From Anoplopoma fimbria (lineage: Eukaryota > Chordata > Actinopteri > Perciformes > Anoplopomatidae), in NCBI RefSeq assembly GCF_027596085.1, contig NC_072469.1:19288281-19352280 (forward strand): a DNA stretch of 64,000 nt, written 5' to 3'. Under the pieces are notes generated by a model that was not told the origin of the DNA, did not search any database, and worked only from the letters and a program-made list of their open reading frames with translations. Within the stretch, counting starts at the first letter, position 1; each line of letters begins with the position of its first letter. This document shows, piece by piece, positions 1-11,652 of the stretch. Made by a program: the position numbers and the translations under genes.

Positions 1-3000
1 TGTCTGTATGAATGCCCGGGTTTGTGAATGGGCACATGCATGCCAACATGCATGAGTATCTTGTTTACATGTCGAGTGATGTGTGTTTGTGTGAGACATA
101 GCAGACCACAGGGGTATTTGTTGACCAGCTGTAGTGATGTGATTGGCTTGTTGTTTCTTGAATGACAGCGGCCCTGGTGTTCCAAATGACCAACAAGGAC
201 ACTGGCTGGCTCTCAGCTTCCCTCATTATTTTTGTTTTCCAAGTTTCCTCCACTGATCTCATGGAATGCTTAAATCATGTGACAGCTCTGCGTTGTTTTG
301 ATTCTCATCCAAGGTTTTTCTCCCTAACTTCGCTTATTTCATACTTTAAAAACACAGCATTTTTAATATTCTTAAACTTAATGCACATCTTCACAGGAGT
401 ACAAAAAGATTGGAGTAAATATTTTTTGGTTTGTATCTACTGAGGATTCCCAAGTGTGCCATGATCTTTTTTTTAAGAAGTTTGATGAACATAGCATGAA
501 TATACATCACTTTTAGGTAGAAAATTGTGGAGAGAAACACGCAAATCCATAAACCTAAGTGCACACACATACACAGACATACACTGGGTGAAATCTGAAA
601 GTGGCCTCAGGCACTTTGTGGCCTTTGTTGCCCTAAATTGCCTCAGTTCTTGATTAAACAAAACGTCAAAGTGTCTAAGCTCTTAAGTTGCCGAACAATT
701 ACACACACACATTCACCGACATAAACGGTCACACATACACTGTATGAAGTGACACACAAGCTCACACAAATTCCCAATTACTCATTGGATGCTGGTTAAT
801 GATTGGACTTTGGAGGAGAGGGAATTAAATGGTTGACTAAGCAGACTTTTGCGAGGCGCTCAGCATCCACAACTTTTCCTCATCTTTATCCTCCTCCTCT
901 TCCTCTCTTCCCTATCCTACCTTCTGCCCTCTGCTCTGAATAGTAATGCCTTTGAATTGAACTGTTCATTCAGCCAAGAACAGATAAGTGCCGTATAGCG
1001 GGATGAACACAATAGAGAAGTAAAAGAAGGAAGCTGGAAATTGGGGATGGAGCTTTTGGGTGGAGCTGGAAAATGGGTTTGTTCTCTCTCCCTTTCTATC
1101 TCTCATACCTTGACGGGCAAGGAGAGGAAAGTGTCGGCTGGACAAAAAGGAGTAAAGTCTTGGGCACGCTGTCAGCCAAATCCTCAGTTGATATACTGTA
1201 TTCAGAGTTTTTTATTATTATTTCATTTCCAACTGTGAAATAAGCTTAAGGGTGATATCCGGTTTTAACGCTGCAGAAAAGTTTAAATGGCAAGGTGGTG
1301 TGTGGGCGGTGGTGCGTATGTGTGCATATGTGCTCCATGTGTGCATGCAAATTGATACATTTGTGCTTTTTGTGCTTCAAATCCTGAGCCAGGACCACAG
1401 GCATTTTGGAAACAGAATAGTAAAGGACAAATATGCAATAGAGAGCAAAGGATGTGAGGAAGGATTTAGAAGATTTGACAGTGAAAGAGAAGACTTTTGG
1501 AGAGAAAATCTGAGAAATTTACCAACAACTCCACAGAGCGGAAGTAGTATCAGTGGTTAGAGGAATATTTCAGCTTTGAGGACATCTTTAACAAGTTTTT
1601 TGATTTCAGAAGCTCATTTTGTGTCTTTGTACAATATGTTGAAATGTGGACTTATCTTAGCTCAACTGCTGCTCTTAGGACACTGTGACTTATAGCCATG
1701 TCTTGGGTAAAGAGATGTCCTCTCAACCCTTATTGTTTACAAACCTCATCACCGGCTTGGCCTTTTCTATGTCGCCCCTCCATCTCCCAGCCTTCAGTTT
1801 ATGGAGGGTCAAGCGGCGAACTGGCAGAGACAGAATATCACTGCGTTTTAGCTGCTGCGTCACAGTTGATCCCTCATCCTCTAAGGCAGTTTTACAGGAA
1901 GTGGCAAGGTGACTGAACATTAAATGAGTGCATGGATAGGACACTGACACTGGGTCCATCTCTCCAGGTCTGCAGCCATTCACGGGGGTCAAGGAGGGTG
2001 GAATCTATCCTTCTAGGGGAAGACAGATTACCTCTCATTAGAGATCAAGGCCGTGTTACAGAAACAGGCTGCGTCTGTTGCCCCCTCTCATGACAGATGG
2101 AAAGGGATTTACTCTGCGTACTTCCTGTTTCCCTAGAAGATGGAAGAGTTCAGGCCCGTTTTGGATAACAGCGTCCTAAACCAAGACTAAACGAGCAGTT
2201 ACTGGAACTGGTTTTGCGGGGTGATCAGTTCACCACCATTTACACATACTTCTGTTTTGAGGTGGCTCTGAAACATGGAATATTATTTTATTTCGCCTTC
2301 CTTAACCTACGAGTACAATAAGCTGTAGATTGCCTATTTCCTGCCCGCCTGGTACCTTGAGCAAGTCACTTAACCCAGAATGTTAGGACCTGTGCACCTG
2401 CAGAGACTAGACGCTGCAGTTAAAGTACACTGAAGGGCTCCCTGCTGAGTCATGTGGAGCTGTGTGAATTTGAAGCAGGGTGCTAATAAAAAAGCGTGTG
2501 TTTGTGGGCTCGGTTAACCTTTCCTGGATAAATAAAGATTAAAAATGAAAGTGAAGGAAAGGCACAGAGGAGATAGAAGCGCCGCTCACCTCATGTCCTC
2601 TCCCCTACCGCAGTACAAGTACAGTGGCTCTGAGCTTAGTGTGAACCCTTGACCATCTCCTCCTTTGCAGATAGCATATCTTCAGGGGTACATATGGGTC
2701 ACTGAGGAGTCAGCTCAAAGCAGACTGCCTAAGCAGAGCTTTCTTTCCCTCACACTCGTCCACTGCCCTGCCCACTTCATGTCTTATCTAGAATAGCACA
2801 TGGCTGTCTAGTGTCTTGCTCTTGTTAAGTTACCTGCTAGGCTTTTAATGATGCTTCTCCCAAATGGTTAGTGCGTATGTGTGTAGAAGGGTAGCATACT
2901 AAACATGGTGGTGGCGTGTATGTTTGTTGCAGAGAGGAGGAGAAAGCATAGCGGTGAAAATAGTTCAGGGACTGTAGTGAGGCGGATTAGTGGATGGTTA

Positions 3001-4128
3001 GAGGTTCTCCCCATCATGTGCCAGGTCAAGTGAAGGAAGAGACACTGAGCAGGAGGAGCAGAGGAGAGGAGGAAAGAGGGAAGCAAATTAAAATAAAATA
3101 GTTGAACGAAGGGATGTGTTAAACTGTGCATTTCCTTTTGACTTTGTCAGTACTCTAGGTTTCTGCTATGCTCTGAAATAAGTGGGATTTCTCTGTTTTG
3201 TCCCTCGTTTCTGCTTCTAAAAATACATTCATACATATTACATTTACATATTTGGCTACCCCTCTCTAACAAGATTTACCTAGTCATTGGTCAGTGTAAA
3301 ACGTATCACAGCAAAGCAGAAATGAAGACGAAGTGAAAATCAAATCACAACACGAATGAATTCCTAAATTATTCTGCTGAAAAGATTTAGAGAGGCAGTT
3401 AATGTTGCTCTTTTAGTGTATCACTGCCATTACATTTCCAAAGAAATGACAGACTGTCGAACGTAGCACGCTGTCCTCAATTTCAAACCACTTTATTGTC
3501 TCTGCCTTCCTGTTCTTTGCTGACTATGGTGAATTGCTGCCACCCTACCCCTTTATAGATTAGTTAAAGTGTTTGGATGTGATTTTAAACAAGAACCAAA
3601 AAGAAAGCGTTTACTCTTCTGTCTCGTACACTTTATTGTATGTGCACAGTGAGGTGAATAAATCAACAGACTATTCTTCTTTTGTTTAAAGGCAATACAG
3701 TATGTTGTTTTCTAGAGGCTGAGATCTCAGAGACTGCATTAACGGAAAAGCGTAGAACGCAGTGCTAATATGACAAGGAACCGTAGACCTCATCAGTCAC
3801 AAGCCCCTGTGGATCTTTTGGGACCCAGAAATCTGCCTAAATATGAGATGATGTGAACAGGGACTTTCTTACATCCACTCCGAGCTGAATACAATATGCA
3901 ATTTCCTCTTCAAATCCCCTGCAGTCAGACTGTTTCAGACGGGCTTATTAGATATGTAGACTCGTAATTATTTTGTATGTTTTGTGAGTGTGCACCTTTA
4001 GGGCAGGATGTGGTGAATGGAACAAATACTCTTGCTCCTAGTCTCAAAGCTGCTTGTTTGACTGCAGGCTTGTGGCTTTGATGTATTTCATTGTGTGTCT
4101 GTTTGTGTGTTTGTGTTTGTCTTCACAG
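1..4128 (+). other. cntnap2: cntnap2 intron (3' part) upstream of the first visible exon
   Basis: No exon is recognised in this stretch. It must be intron because the exon at 4129 opens inside the discoidin domain. It ends in a pyrimidine/T-rich tract and a CACAG acceptor at 4128. A possible dispersed repeat lies around 2325-2550. The open frames here have no recognisable protein family. Confidence 0.8.
2325..2550 (+). repeat. possible dispersed SINE-like repeat fragment
   Basis: The stretch contains a phrase like ACCTTGAGCAAGTCACTTAAC and ends in GGATAAATAAAGATTAAAAA. Both resemble, from memory, the body and the AATAAA-like A-rich tail of tRNA-derived short interspersed repeats common in ray-finned fish. 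Boundaries and target-site duplication were not resolved, so the call is tentative. Confidence 0.35.
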
Positions 4129-4276
4129 GCCTTCTCTGGGAACTCCAACTCAGAGAGCTCCGTTCGCCACGAGCTGCAGCAGGGAATCGTGGCACGTTTC
4201 CTGAGGCTCGTCCCGCTGGACTGGAGTGAGGAGGGACGGATTGGTCTGCGCATTGAAGTCTATGGCTGCTCTTATT
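4129..4276 (+). CDS. cntnap2: cntnap2 exon e1: end of F5/8 type C (discoidin) domain
   Basis: A 148-bp internal exon with acceptor CTTCACAG|GCC and donor T|GTGAGT. It starts in phase 0 and ends after the first base of a codon. The translation opens AFSGNSNSE and ends [13 protein letters not shown], the C-terminal strand and last cysteine of the Caspr2 discoidin domain. That domain helps mediate cell adhesion and contactin interaction. The split last codon (T plus GG of the next exon) gives the Trp that follows CSY in CNTNAP2. A long (AC)n repeat starts 15 bases after the donor, which is unusual. Confidence 0.95.
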
Positions 4277-4287
4277 GTGAGTGGAGA

Positions 4288-4290
<3 letters not shown>

Positions 4291-4385
<95 letters not shown>
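4291..4385 (+). repeat. (AC)n microsatellite next to the e1 donor
   Basis: About 95 bp of uninterrupted AC dinucleotides beginning 15 bases after the e1 splice donor. On the transcribed strand this is CA-repeat RNA. Confidence 0.98.
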
Positions 4386-4386
<1 letters not shown>

Positions 4387-4788
4387 TCAACTAGTAACTA
4401 CAAATATTCAGCCCAATACTTGAGCAAGTACTTGATGATGTATGATAAAACTTTAGTTTTATAAAGATTTATAATTATTGATGAGCACAATAATGATTTG
4501 TCTGCTACGAAGAAGACAAACGCCAGGTACCGAAATATGCAGACGCACAGTTACAGACGGACAGACACACAGATGCACACACACTAACACACTGCCTCTC
4601 ACTTCCTAACAAATGTATCATCAGGGAACTGACTCTCTTGCAGCCCCTTTGTTCTCATCCTATTAACGGCTGCCAAATTGATTTTGATAACAAATTTCAA
4701 TTAAGGCTCTGCATAAATTACTGTTATAAGTGACACACGTACATCTTTCATTCCGGAGAATGCACAACACTGTGTGGATATAGTTGTG

Positions 4789-4791
<3 letters not shown>

Positions 4792-4857
<66 letters not shown>
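4792..4857 (+). repeat. (GT)n microsatellite
   Basis: About 66 bp of GT/TG dinucleotides, ending in TGTCTGTGCGTGTG. Confidence 0.97.
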
Positions 4858-4858
<1 letters not shown>

Positions 4859-7800
4859 TGTGCGTGTGAACACAAGGGCATGTACTGCATTCAAGTCAGT
4901 CCTCATCCCTTTGATTATATTTCCCTTGTTTCATTTCCTTCCCATGTTAAAAGCAAAGCAAGTCAGTAATGATAAGAATGACAAGATGTGGTACTCACAC
5001 AGAGAGAGAGTGATGCATAACGCATGCACAGATGCACGGAACAATAAAACACAGAAATCCAGCCCACTCTGAGTTTATATCCATCACATGTCCCCTCCAA
5101 CGAAACACTCCTACACTCACAAACAACTTTGACAGGGAAATAATTCACCTCTAATACACGTGACTGCTTTTGTGCTTTGATAAAGTCAAGTCGTTGCTGT
5201 TGCTGTTTTTTAACCAGAAGAGCTTCTACCCTTGTATTTTTTAACAGTGTTGGTCTCATTGATGTTAAATTGGACTTTAAATTTAAAAACTGGCATTTGA
5301 TTTTGGTAACATCTGTCTAGTTTTTTGAAGAGATGGTTTGGGTGTTTTGAAGTGGCACTGTATGAAGTACTTAAAGTCAGTTTAGACGACGGTCTGCTGT
5401 AGGTAATACACTGACTATGGATAAGTATCTCATACATGCACACAATTTTAGTATTAGCAACTTGAAATAATGTCTTGTAGGTTCAGCATGATAAAGCTAT
5501 TATGCTTTATTTTTTAGTGACAGTTAAGAAGGTAAAGAAGATATTTTTTACAGGTTTCTAAAAGTAGGGTAGCACATTGAGGCAGGTAACAATCATTACA
5601 GGGCCTGCTCAGATCCTTTCATAATTTATGAGCATTGTTTACTTATACTTTTCCAAATACAGTTTAGCATGGAACCATGGAAGTATAACACATCCAGATA
5701 TATTTCTCAACTTTAGAGAAATAAATGTCGGAACAATCAATAGCTTACACAACAGTCAAGCTGGGTGTCAAGCACCAGCGGGTTTGTGAGCTGTAAACAA
5801 CATTTTTGCAAGACTGAGAAATAAACCTGAAATACAGTCTATACTATTTATGTGTAAGCACTTTTTAGAAAGGGATATAAGTTAACAACAGAATAGTTGG
5901 TAAATTGAGTTTGATCCAAGTTGGCTATTTAACCCAGTCTGTTTGTCACTGCTGTAGCTAGCTAAATGTGAAAGTAAGTACTTAGACTCAATAAAGACCA
6001 GATTTGATGTAGATATGATTTATGTGTTTTGCAGCTTCTCCAGCGACTTGTCAATTGTGTTCAAGCAGTGTGTCATACACTGTATTAATATGTTTTTTGC
6101 AAACAATCTGTCTAAATGAAATATTGACTGGCTGTTACTGCCATTTTAATACATAGGGGTTTTTGGGCATTCAAAATGTCATCTCTTTAAGGTTACTGTT
6201 TCTTTTGCTGTCCAATCATTGATGATGCAAAAGAGGTTTTGTCGCTTAACAGCAAACTGTACCAAATTGCAGCTGTCATTTCTCCTTCAGCTATACAGAT
6301 ATACAGAACAACAGAAACTATGCACTCCAAAATCCCCAAATATACACAACAGTAGAACTACACTGAGACTGTGGTATAGCAAAATCTAGGCATGAAAAGA
6401 GAATGAGTTTCACTTTTTCCGACCTCCACAACCACTACCGTTGGTGTGACCTTAGCCAGCTTCGCTCCAGCGGAGCTGCTCGTGGTCCAGTAGGGGAACA
6501 CAGTGATTATGCTTAACTCTCGGATGTAAATTTATGAAATAACTCATGATAAAATAGATCATGTGTGCTCTCGCTAACTTTCACTTTTATTTGAATACAT
6601 ATATATCCCTGGGGCCTCATTACAGAAAAATATCCTAACTGCTTGTCCTACCTCAACATAAGTTTCAAATCCTTTTTTCCTATTACAGAATTGGCTCATG
6701 GTCAGGGCTGTGTCCTCTCCTATCTAAGACCTCCTTTCTTATCTTAAGAAATCTTAACTATAACTGCAAATTATTATTTTTTAATCGGCACTCGTCCTGT
6801 CATGCCTGTATCTATTTCACAATGTTGAATGTATCCTTTGCTGTCACTACTCCTTTATTCAGCATTCAGTCAGAAAATGAGAACTTGCATATTTGCCTGT
6901 TCATCTACCCAGCCTTCACTCCCCGACTCTCAAGTTCTTTTAGAATCAACTTCTCCTAAATGTTTTCCTCCTTCCCAATCCAAAGATGCAACAGAGAAGT
7001 ACAGGGTTAGGCAACGGCAAAGAAAAGAGGATGGAAGAAGAAAAGCACAAAAGAGAATTAGTAGGAGGAGAAGGAGGCAGATAAATATAGATGTTATGTT
7101 CCCAGCATAATCACCAAATATGTTGGTTGTAGATGATAATTCAGGGTTTTGAAAATGTATGATAATTAAATGCAATACCATATTATGACTCATCTAGGAC
7201 TATGCAATGAAAGGCTGTGTGTATATGTGTCTGTGCCAGAGCTAGAGGATATAAAGGAGTCGTGAGCCACCATGCTGTGGAATTTACGTGCTCATTTCCA
7301 TTTTGATTAACATAGAATCAACAGAAAATCAATTATTTCATAGATGAGTCAGGAAATAGTAGAGCCTGTATGTGAGAGAAAGGGGGGTGGGACGGAAACA
7401 GAGTACAAATTAAATTTTCTACACAAACCAATCACTCTCATGCAAGTAGAATTTCAAATGACTGCAAGCATATCATATCTGACTCCAACCTGTGGCCGTT
7501 ATGCCAACAATACTCTATATCTGCTGTCAGGATGCTGTATCACCATCATTATCTGTTGAGTCCAAGAAATGTACTTATGTAGATTTGTTTTTTGTTAGCA
7601 TCTATTTCTGGAGCAGGACTGAGGCCAAAAACAAACAAAAAAAGGCATCATGTAGCCTTCAGGCCCTAACGTGCATTAAGTATAGGGAAAACAGGGGAGT
7701 ACATACAGCATTACAGTTTAGGGCTGGGATGAACCTTTCATCATTTGTTTTATCATGTCATCTATAGAATCAAAAGCATTGACCAAATTCATACCAGAGC

Positions 7801-7980
7801 ATAAAATAAATCTAATATTTTAATTATTGTGTCCTACCAACAGTCATAAAATGCAAATACACATCTGCCAATTATATGAAAAACACCCAAATCCTTTAGT
7901 TTAGTAAAGGCTGGTTATACTAAGAGTGACCTGCTTTTGTGCTCACAGCCATCTAATTTGCTGCTTGCCCAATGACATCT

Positions 7981-7994
7981 GTTGCCATGGATAC
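7981..7994 (+). promoter_or_regulatory. weak RFX/X-box-like site
   Basis: GTTGCCATGGATAC has one perfect X-box half-site (GTTGCC) and a second half-site (GGATAC) with two mismatches to the RFX consensus. Regulatory function is inference only. Confidence 0.25.
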
Positions 7995-8851
7995 AATTTA
8001 ACATGCCACTTAAGTGTACCTTCAGTTTGCCACGACATGACGCAGGTGGTATCTTTGTGGTATTGCTTTATCTTGGCTGATTTCAAGTCTTTTTGTTTTG
8101 TTGGGAATAACACAATCAAGCATTGCCATTTGCCATTTGAAGTTGAGTATGTCTACTCTTATTTAGTGTTATCCTTTAGATTACAGTAGGTCCTTCCATT
8201 AGATTTCATATTTTTCAGTGAAGATTTTATTGGCTGTGACATGCAGCTGTCTATGGTAAACCACCATCTGGGTCAGGGTCCAAAACGGCATGGTCTCCTG
8301 GGTGAAGGTCTGAAAATCTCTGCCATCTTGTGTGCATGCTGCCATCATCTGGCTTCAGACAAAGCGGTCGTTCCTTGTTGCTCTCCATCGTAGTGGGTCA
8401 TCTTTTTCTCTCTTTCTCTCTCATTCTTTGCCTCTCACAGATGTTTGCAGGTGGAAGAAAAGCCCTCCACCCCCCATAAAGTATTCATCCAGACACCAAG
8501 CACTCAGCTGAGCTGGCAACCCTTTTCTGAGCAGCACACCTAGATCTTTAATATCACATAAAACAACTGGAAGACTGTCACCTAACAAATGTGACAGAAG
8601 AAAATGATGGGTGGGGAGAGAGATAGAGAGAAAGAGAAGGCTGGAGAAAATGAATTGATGGAAGGAAAGTAAAGAGGGAAGTAAAATAAATAAGGGTCGA
8701 GCAGAGAGGAGAGTAATGGAAAAATATGTAAATGTTAATAAGTTTAAAGGGAGAACAAGAACTATTGCAAGAAGACTTTCCCGTTATCCTATCATAGCCC
8801 ATACGTACACTCCTGTCTACCTTCCTTAACCAATCACACCTCACAGGCACA

Positions 8852-8853
<2 letters not shown>

Positions 8854-8920
<67 letters not shown>
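8854..8920 (+). repeat. (CT)n microsatellite
   Basis: 67 bp of pure CT dinucleotides in the intron between e1 and e2. Confidence 0.98.
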
Positions 8921-8921
<1 letters not shown>

Positions 8922-10041
8922 ACTAACCACTTGAACAGTTGGGATGATTAGAGTTAGATTGAAAGGGGCCTCAAGCACTGCACTTTGTTCCTCTTCTCCT
9001 CCACCATGCTGCCTGTCTCCTTTCTGCCCTGTCTAGATTGAAACGTTTATTTTTACATGCACAATATCAGTTTTGGACCTAATTATATTGTACATTTGAC
9101 AAAACAAGTGCAGCATTCAAACCTGTTGATAAGTATGTTTACCGGCCTACTCACACACACAGGTGTTTTCAGTTATGGCTAATTAGACATCAGCTCTGTG
9201 GCTCCGCCCAGCAACCAATCAGTGAAAACACCTGCTGCATTTAGTTTTAATGCAATAACAATGTTTTATTGTTTCACACATTCTCAGTATAAGTTTAAAA
9301 TATTCTCATTCAGCCCATTCAAAAGCTGCCATTTGTGAAAAAAGTAATACTAATTAATTTCCCATAGGAGCTTTAGATACATGACAATGCAATGCAATAG
9401 GACATGTTTACTGTTAACAAATGTCTCTGCTCACCAACAGTATTTTATACAACATCTGTAATTCACCTCTGTTTATAGAAAGTATTACACAGCACAGGTG
9501 TTTCAAATAAAATGTACGGTGGCTCTGTTCTATTCAATTATCCCAGTGAGCCATGACTGTGTGATAGTGAGCCAAAGTGTATCAGGACCCTGAAACAGAA
9601 ACATCAAAATAGAATTCAGTCATAATTAATTGTATTATTAACACCTGCGCTTTTCATATTGTGATTTTTAAGCTGTCCTCTGTGAAAAGGCCTATTGGGT
9701 AGAGTGTCATTAAATATTGTCTATATTGCAGCAATAGTAACCTGTAAAGAAAATATTTTGGATACACAAACCTCCTACCATTTCTTCTTGTGTTGTAATG
9801 ATTTTGTTATCAATACTAATTTATTGTCCCAGTCTTAAAAGAACGTAGACTTTAGTACACTCTTTGTCAATTCTAGGATGAGGGTCTTTATCTTTCCATA
9901 ACTGCAATCACAATGCACTTCACTAATCACTTGCCTTTTTTCTTTTTCCCTTACTGTCACTGTCTTTCTGTCGTGTTTTCCACTTCATTATTTTTGTTCT
10001 TATCTCTCTTGTTTATATCTGTCTTCTTTCTGTCTTTTTAG

Positions 10042-10094
10042 GGGCGGGTGTGATCAACTTTGATGGACAGGGTGTAATCTCATATCGTTTTAAG
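10042..10094 (+). CDS. cntnap2: cntnap2 exon e2: start of laminin-G domain 1 (53-bp exon)
   Basis: A short exon between acceptor TTTTTAG|GGG and donor AAG|GTACTG. With the carried-over T it reads W-A-G-V-I-N-F-D-G and ends Y-R-F-K, matching the linker into LamG1 of Caspr2 (human WADVINFDG...YRFR from memory). It ends on a codon boundary. Reading through the donor meets a TGA within seven codons, so splicing to 10354 is required. The following intron is only 259 bp, and 53 + 151 bp makes one 204-bp block with e3, so this may be a single exon in other vertebrates (see findings). Confidence 0.88.
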
Positions 10095-10353
10095 GTACTG
10101 GATGTAATATTTTGACTAAACCTTCCCATTAACAGTCATAGGTCTGTCAAGGTCATTGTAGACATAAAGGTTAAATAATAAAAAATAAAAATAATTTGAT
10201 GTAGATTCTGAGAAGGTGACTGGTTGACCTGGGAAAGTGCAGGTATTCTTGTTTTGTGGCTAAGTAAAGAAAGTTGTTTTTCTTTATTTGTTTTCCTTTT
10301 TTGTTTCTTTTTATCCACCACATAAAGTGCATTGTGTTTTTTCACGTGTTCAG
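10095..10353 (+). other. cntnap2: cntnap2 259-bp intron between e2 and e3
   Basis: The smallest intron in the window. Donor AAG|GTACTG, acceptor TTCAG|GTGAAG, with a T-rich tract (about 10270-10345) before the acceptor. Both ends carry AGGT at the exon junction. Confidence 0.85.
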
Positions 10354-10504
10354 GTGAAGAAGATGAAGATCATTAAGGATGTGATTGCACTGAGGTTCAA
10401 GACGTCAGAGAGTGAGGGTGTGATTCTTCATGGGGAGGGCCAACAGGGAGACTACATCACCTTGGAGCTTCACAAAGCCAAGCTGCTGCTGCAGATAAAC
10501 CTGG
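10354..10504 (+). CDS. cntnap2: cntnap2 exon e3: laminin-G domain 1
   Basis: 151 bp, phase 0 to phase 1, acceptor CAG|GTG and donor CTGG|GTGGGC. It encodes [15 protein letters not shown], then [20 protein letters not shown], ending in INLG: the first beta strands of LamG1. Identity to CNTNAP2 is very high through the [16 protein letters not shown] stretch, which is the best paralogue discriminator in the window. Confidence 0.95.
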
Positions 10505-11467
10505 GTGGGCAACACATGCATGTAATTTACATTGACATAGAAATAAAAAGCAAAGTATGCTGATCTTCCTGCCAAAATGTCTTTGATGTAGCATGTTTTA
10601 CCTTCTGACAGTATTCAAACTTTGTTTGTAAAACCATAAGACCTCAAAGTACAACTGAAGCAGTTTTGAAATAATGAATATGAAATATCCGGGTGATGAG
10701 GCCAAGCTATACCCACCCCGATCCTTGGATTTAATAAGTACTCAGTCTAATGCATGCAGCAACACTATACTAGTTGTGTTTGCAGATATGACAGGTTGAA
10801 AGAATACTACCCTCATTATAGACTCGACAATAATGCTAAACTTTTGTTATCCAAATGAATGCACTGTCTGTCAGGATATCATTATCTTGGAGCAAAGACA
10901 AAGCATCCAGGCACCACTTTTTGACCTTTACCCTGTAAACAGCCACAGCAATCCATAAGTGTGTGGAGTATCACTCATTGTCGACCAGCAGTGTTGCTGA
11001 CAGAACCGTTGTAACCTTTAAGGGTGCTCACTGCAGCATTGGAAGCAACAACTCCAGTGTTGCATTTGTGTACCTAGTGTTACAACTAACAACAATTTTA
11101 GCTGCTTAAGACATGTCTAGTGTGTTATTGCTGGCAGGAAACAGCACCAAAATTAATTATTTTCTAATGTGAGTGAGGATGAAATGTAAATGTAAAATGT
11201 AAAGCACTGAGCTTATTTCTGTCTATTTTGAAAAATCCCTGCAAGAGAAGTCACAAATGCATTTTATGTTAATTGGTCCTTGTTAAGATGCCCAAAATAA
11301 TAAAAAAATTCAAAATTTATTTTTTAGAGTAGAGGCAAATTCAACTGCTGTTTCTACATATTCCGCCTGACATATTTTAAATAATCTTGTTAAAACGTGC
11401 TGCTTTACTTACAACGTCCAATGTCTGTATTTTTACACCTTGTATTATTATGACATGTTAATTACAG
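10505..11467 (+). other. cntnap2: cntnap2 intron between e3 and e4 (963 bp)
   Basis: GT-AG intron, AT-rich, with no repeat or gene recognised. Confidence 0.88.
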
Positions 11468-11652
11468 GCAGTAACCAGTATGGCTCTATCCTGGGTCATA
11501 CCTCCGTGACCACCGGCAGCCTCTTGGATGACAATCACTGGCACTCAGTGGTGATCGAACGCTATCGTCGTAATGTCAACTTCACCTTGGACAGACACAC
11601 TCAGCATTTCAGGACCAATGGAGAGTTCGACCACCTCGATCTAGACTATGAG
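11468..11652 (+). CDS. cntnap2: cntnap2 exon e4: laminin-G domain 1
   Basis: 185 bp, phase 1 to phase 0, acceptor TTACAG and donor GAG|GTGAGA. The split glycine is followed by [13 protein letters not shown], then [31 protein letters not shown]. The DDxHWHSV motif is the hallmark of Caspr and neurexin LamG folds. One N-glycosylation sequon (NFT) is present. Confidence 0.96.

Larger units (their letters stand above)
4277..10041 (+). other. cntnap2: cntnap2 intron between e1 and e2 (5.8 kb)
   Basis: GT-AG intron starting GTGAGT and ending with a T-rich tract and TTTTTAG at 10041. It holds (AC)n at 4291, (TG)n at 4792, (CT)n at 8854 and an RFX-like site at 7981. No further exon or nested gene is recognised; the remaining sequence is AT-rich and unremarkable. 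Confidence 0.85.

Noticed and set aside
1252..1560. 102-codon open frame on the + strand
   Set aside because: No recognisable domain, no splice support and no agreement with upstream discoidin-domain sequence.
4054..4464. 136-codon open frame containing exon e1 and a poly-His/Thr tail
   Set aside because: Only 4129-4276 is exon. The tail is the translated (AC)n microsatellite after a clear splice donor.
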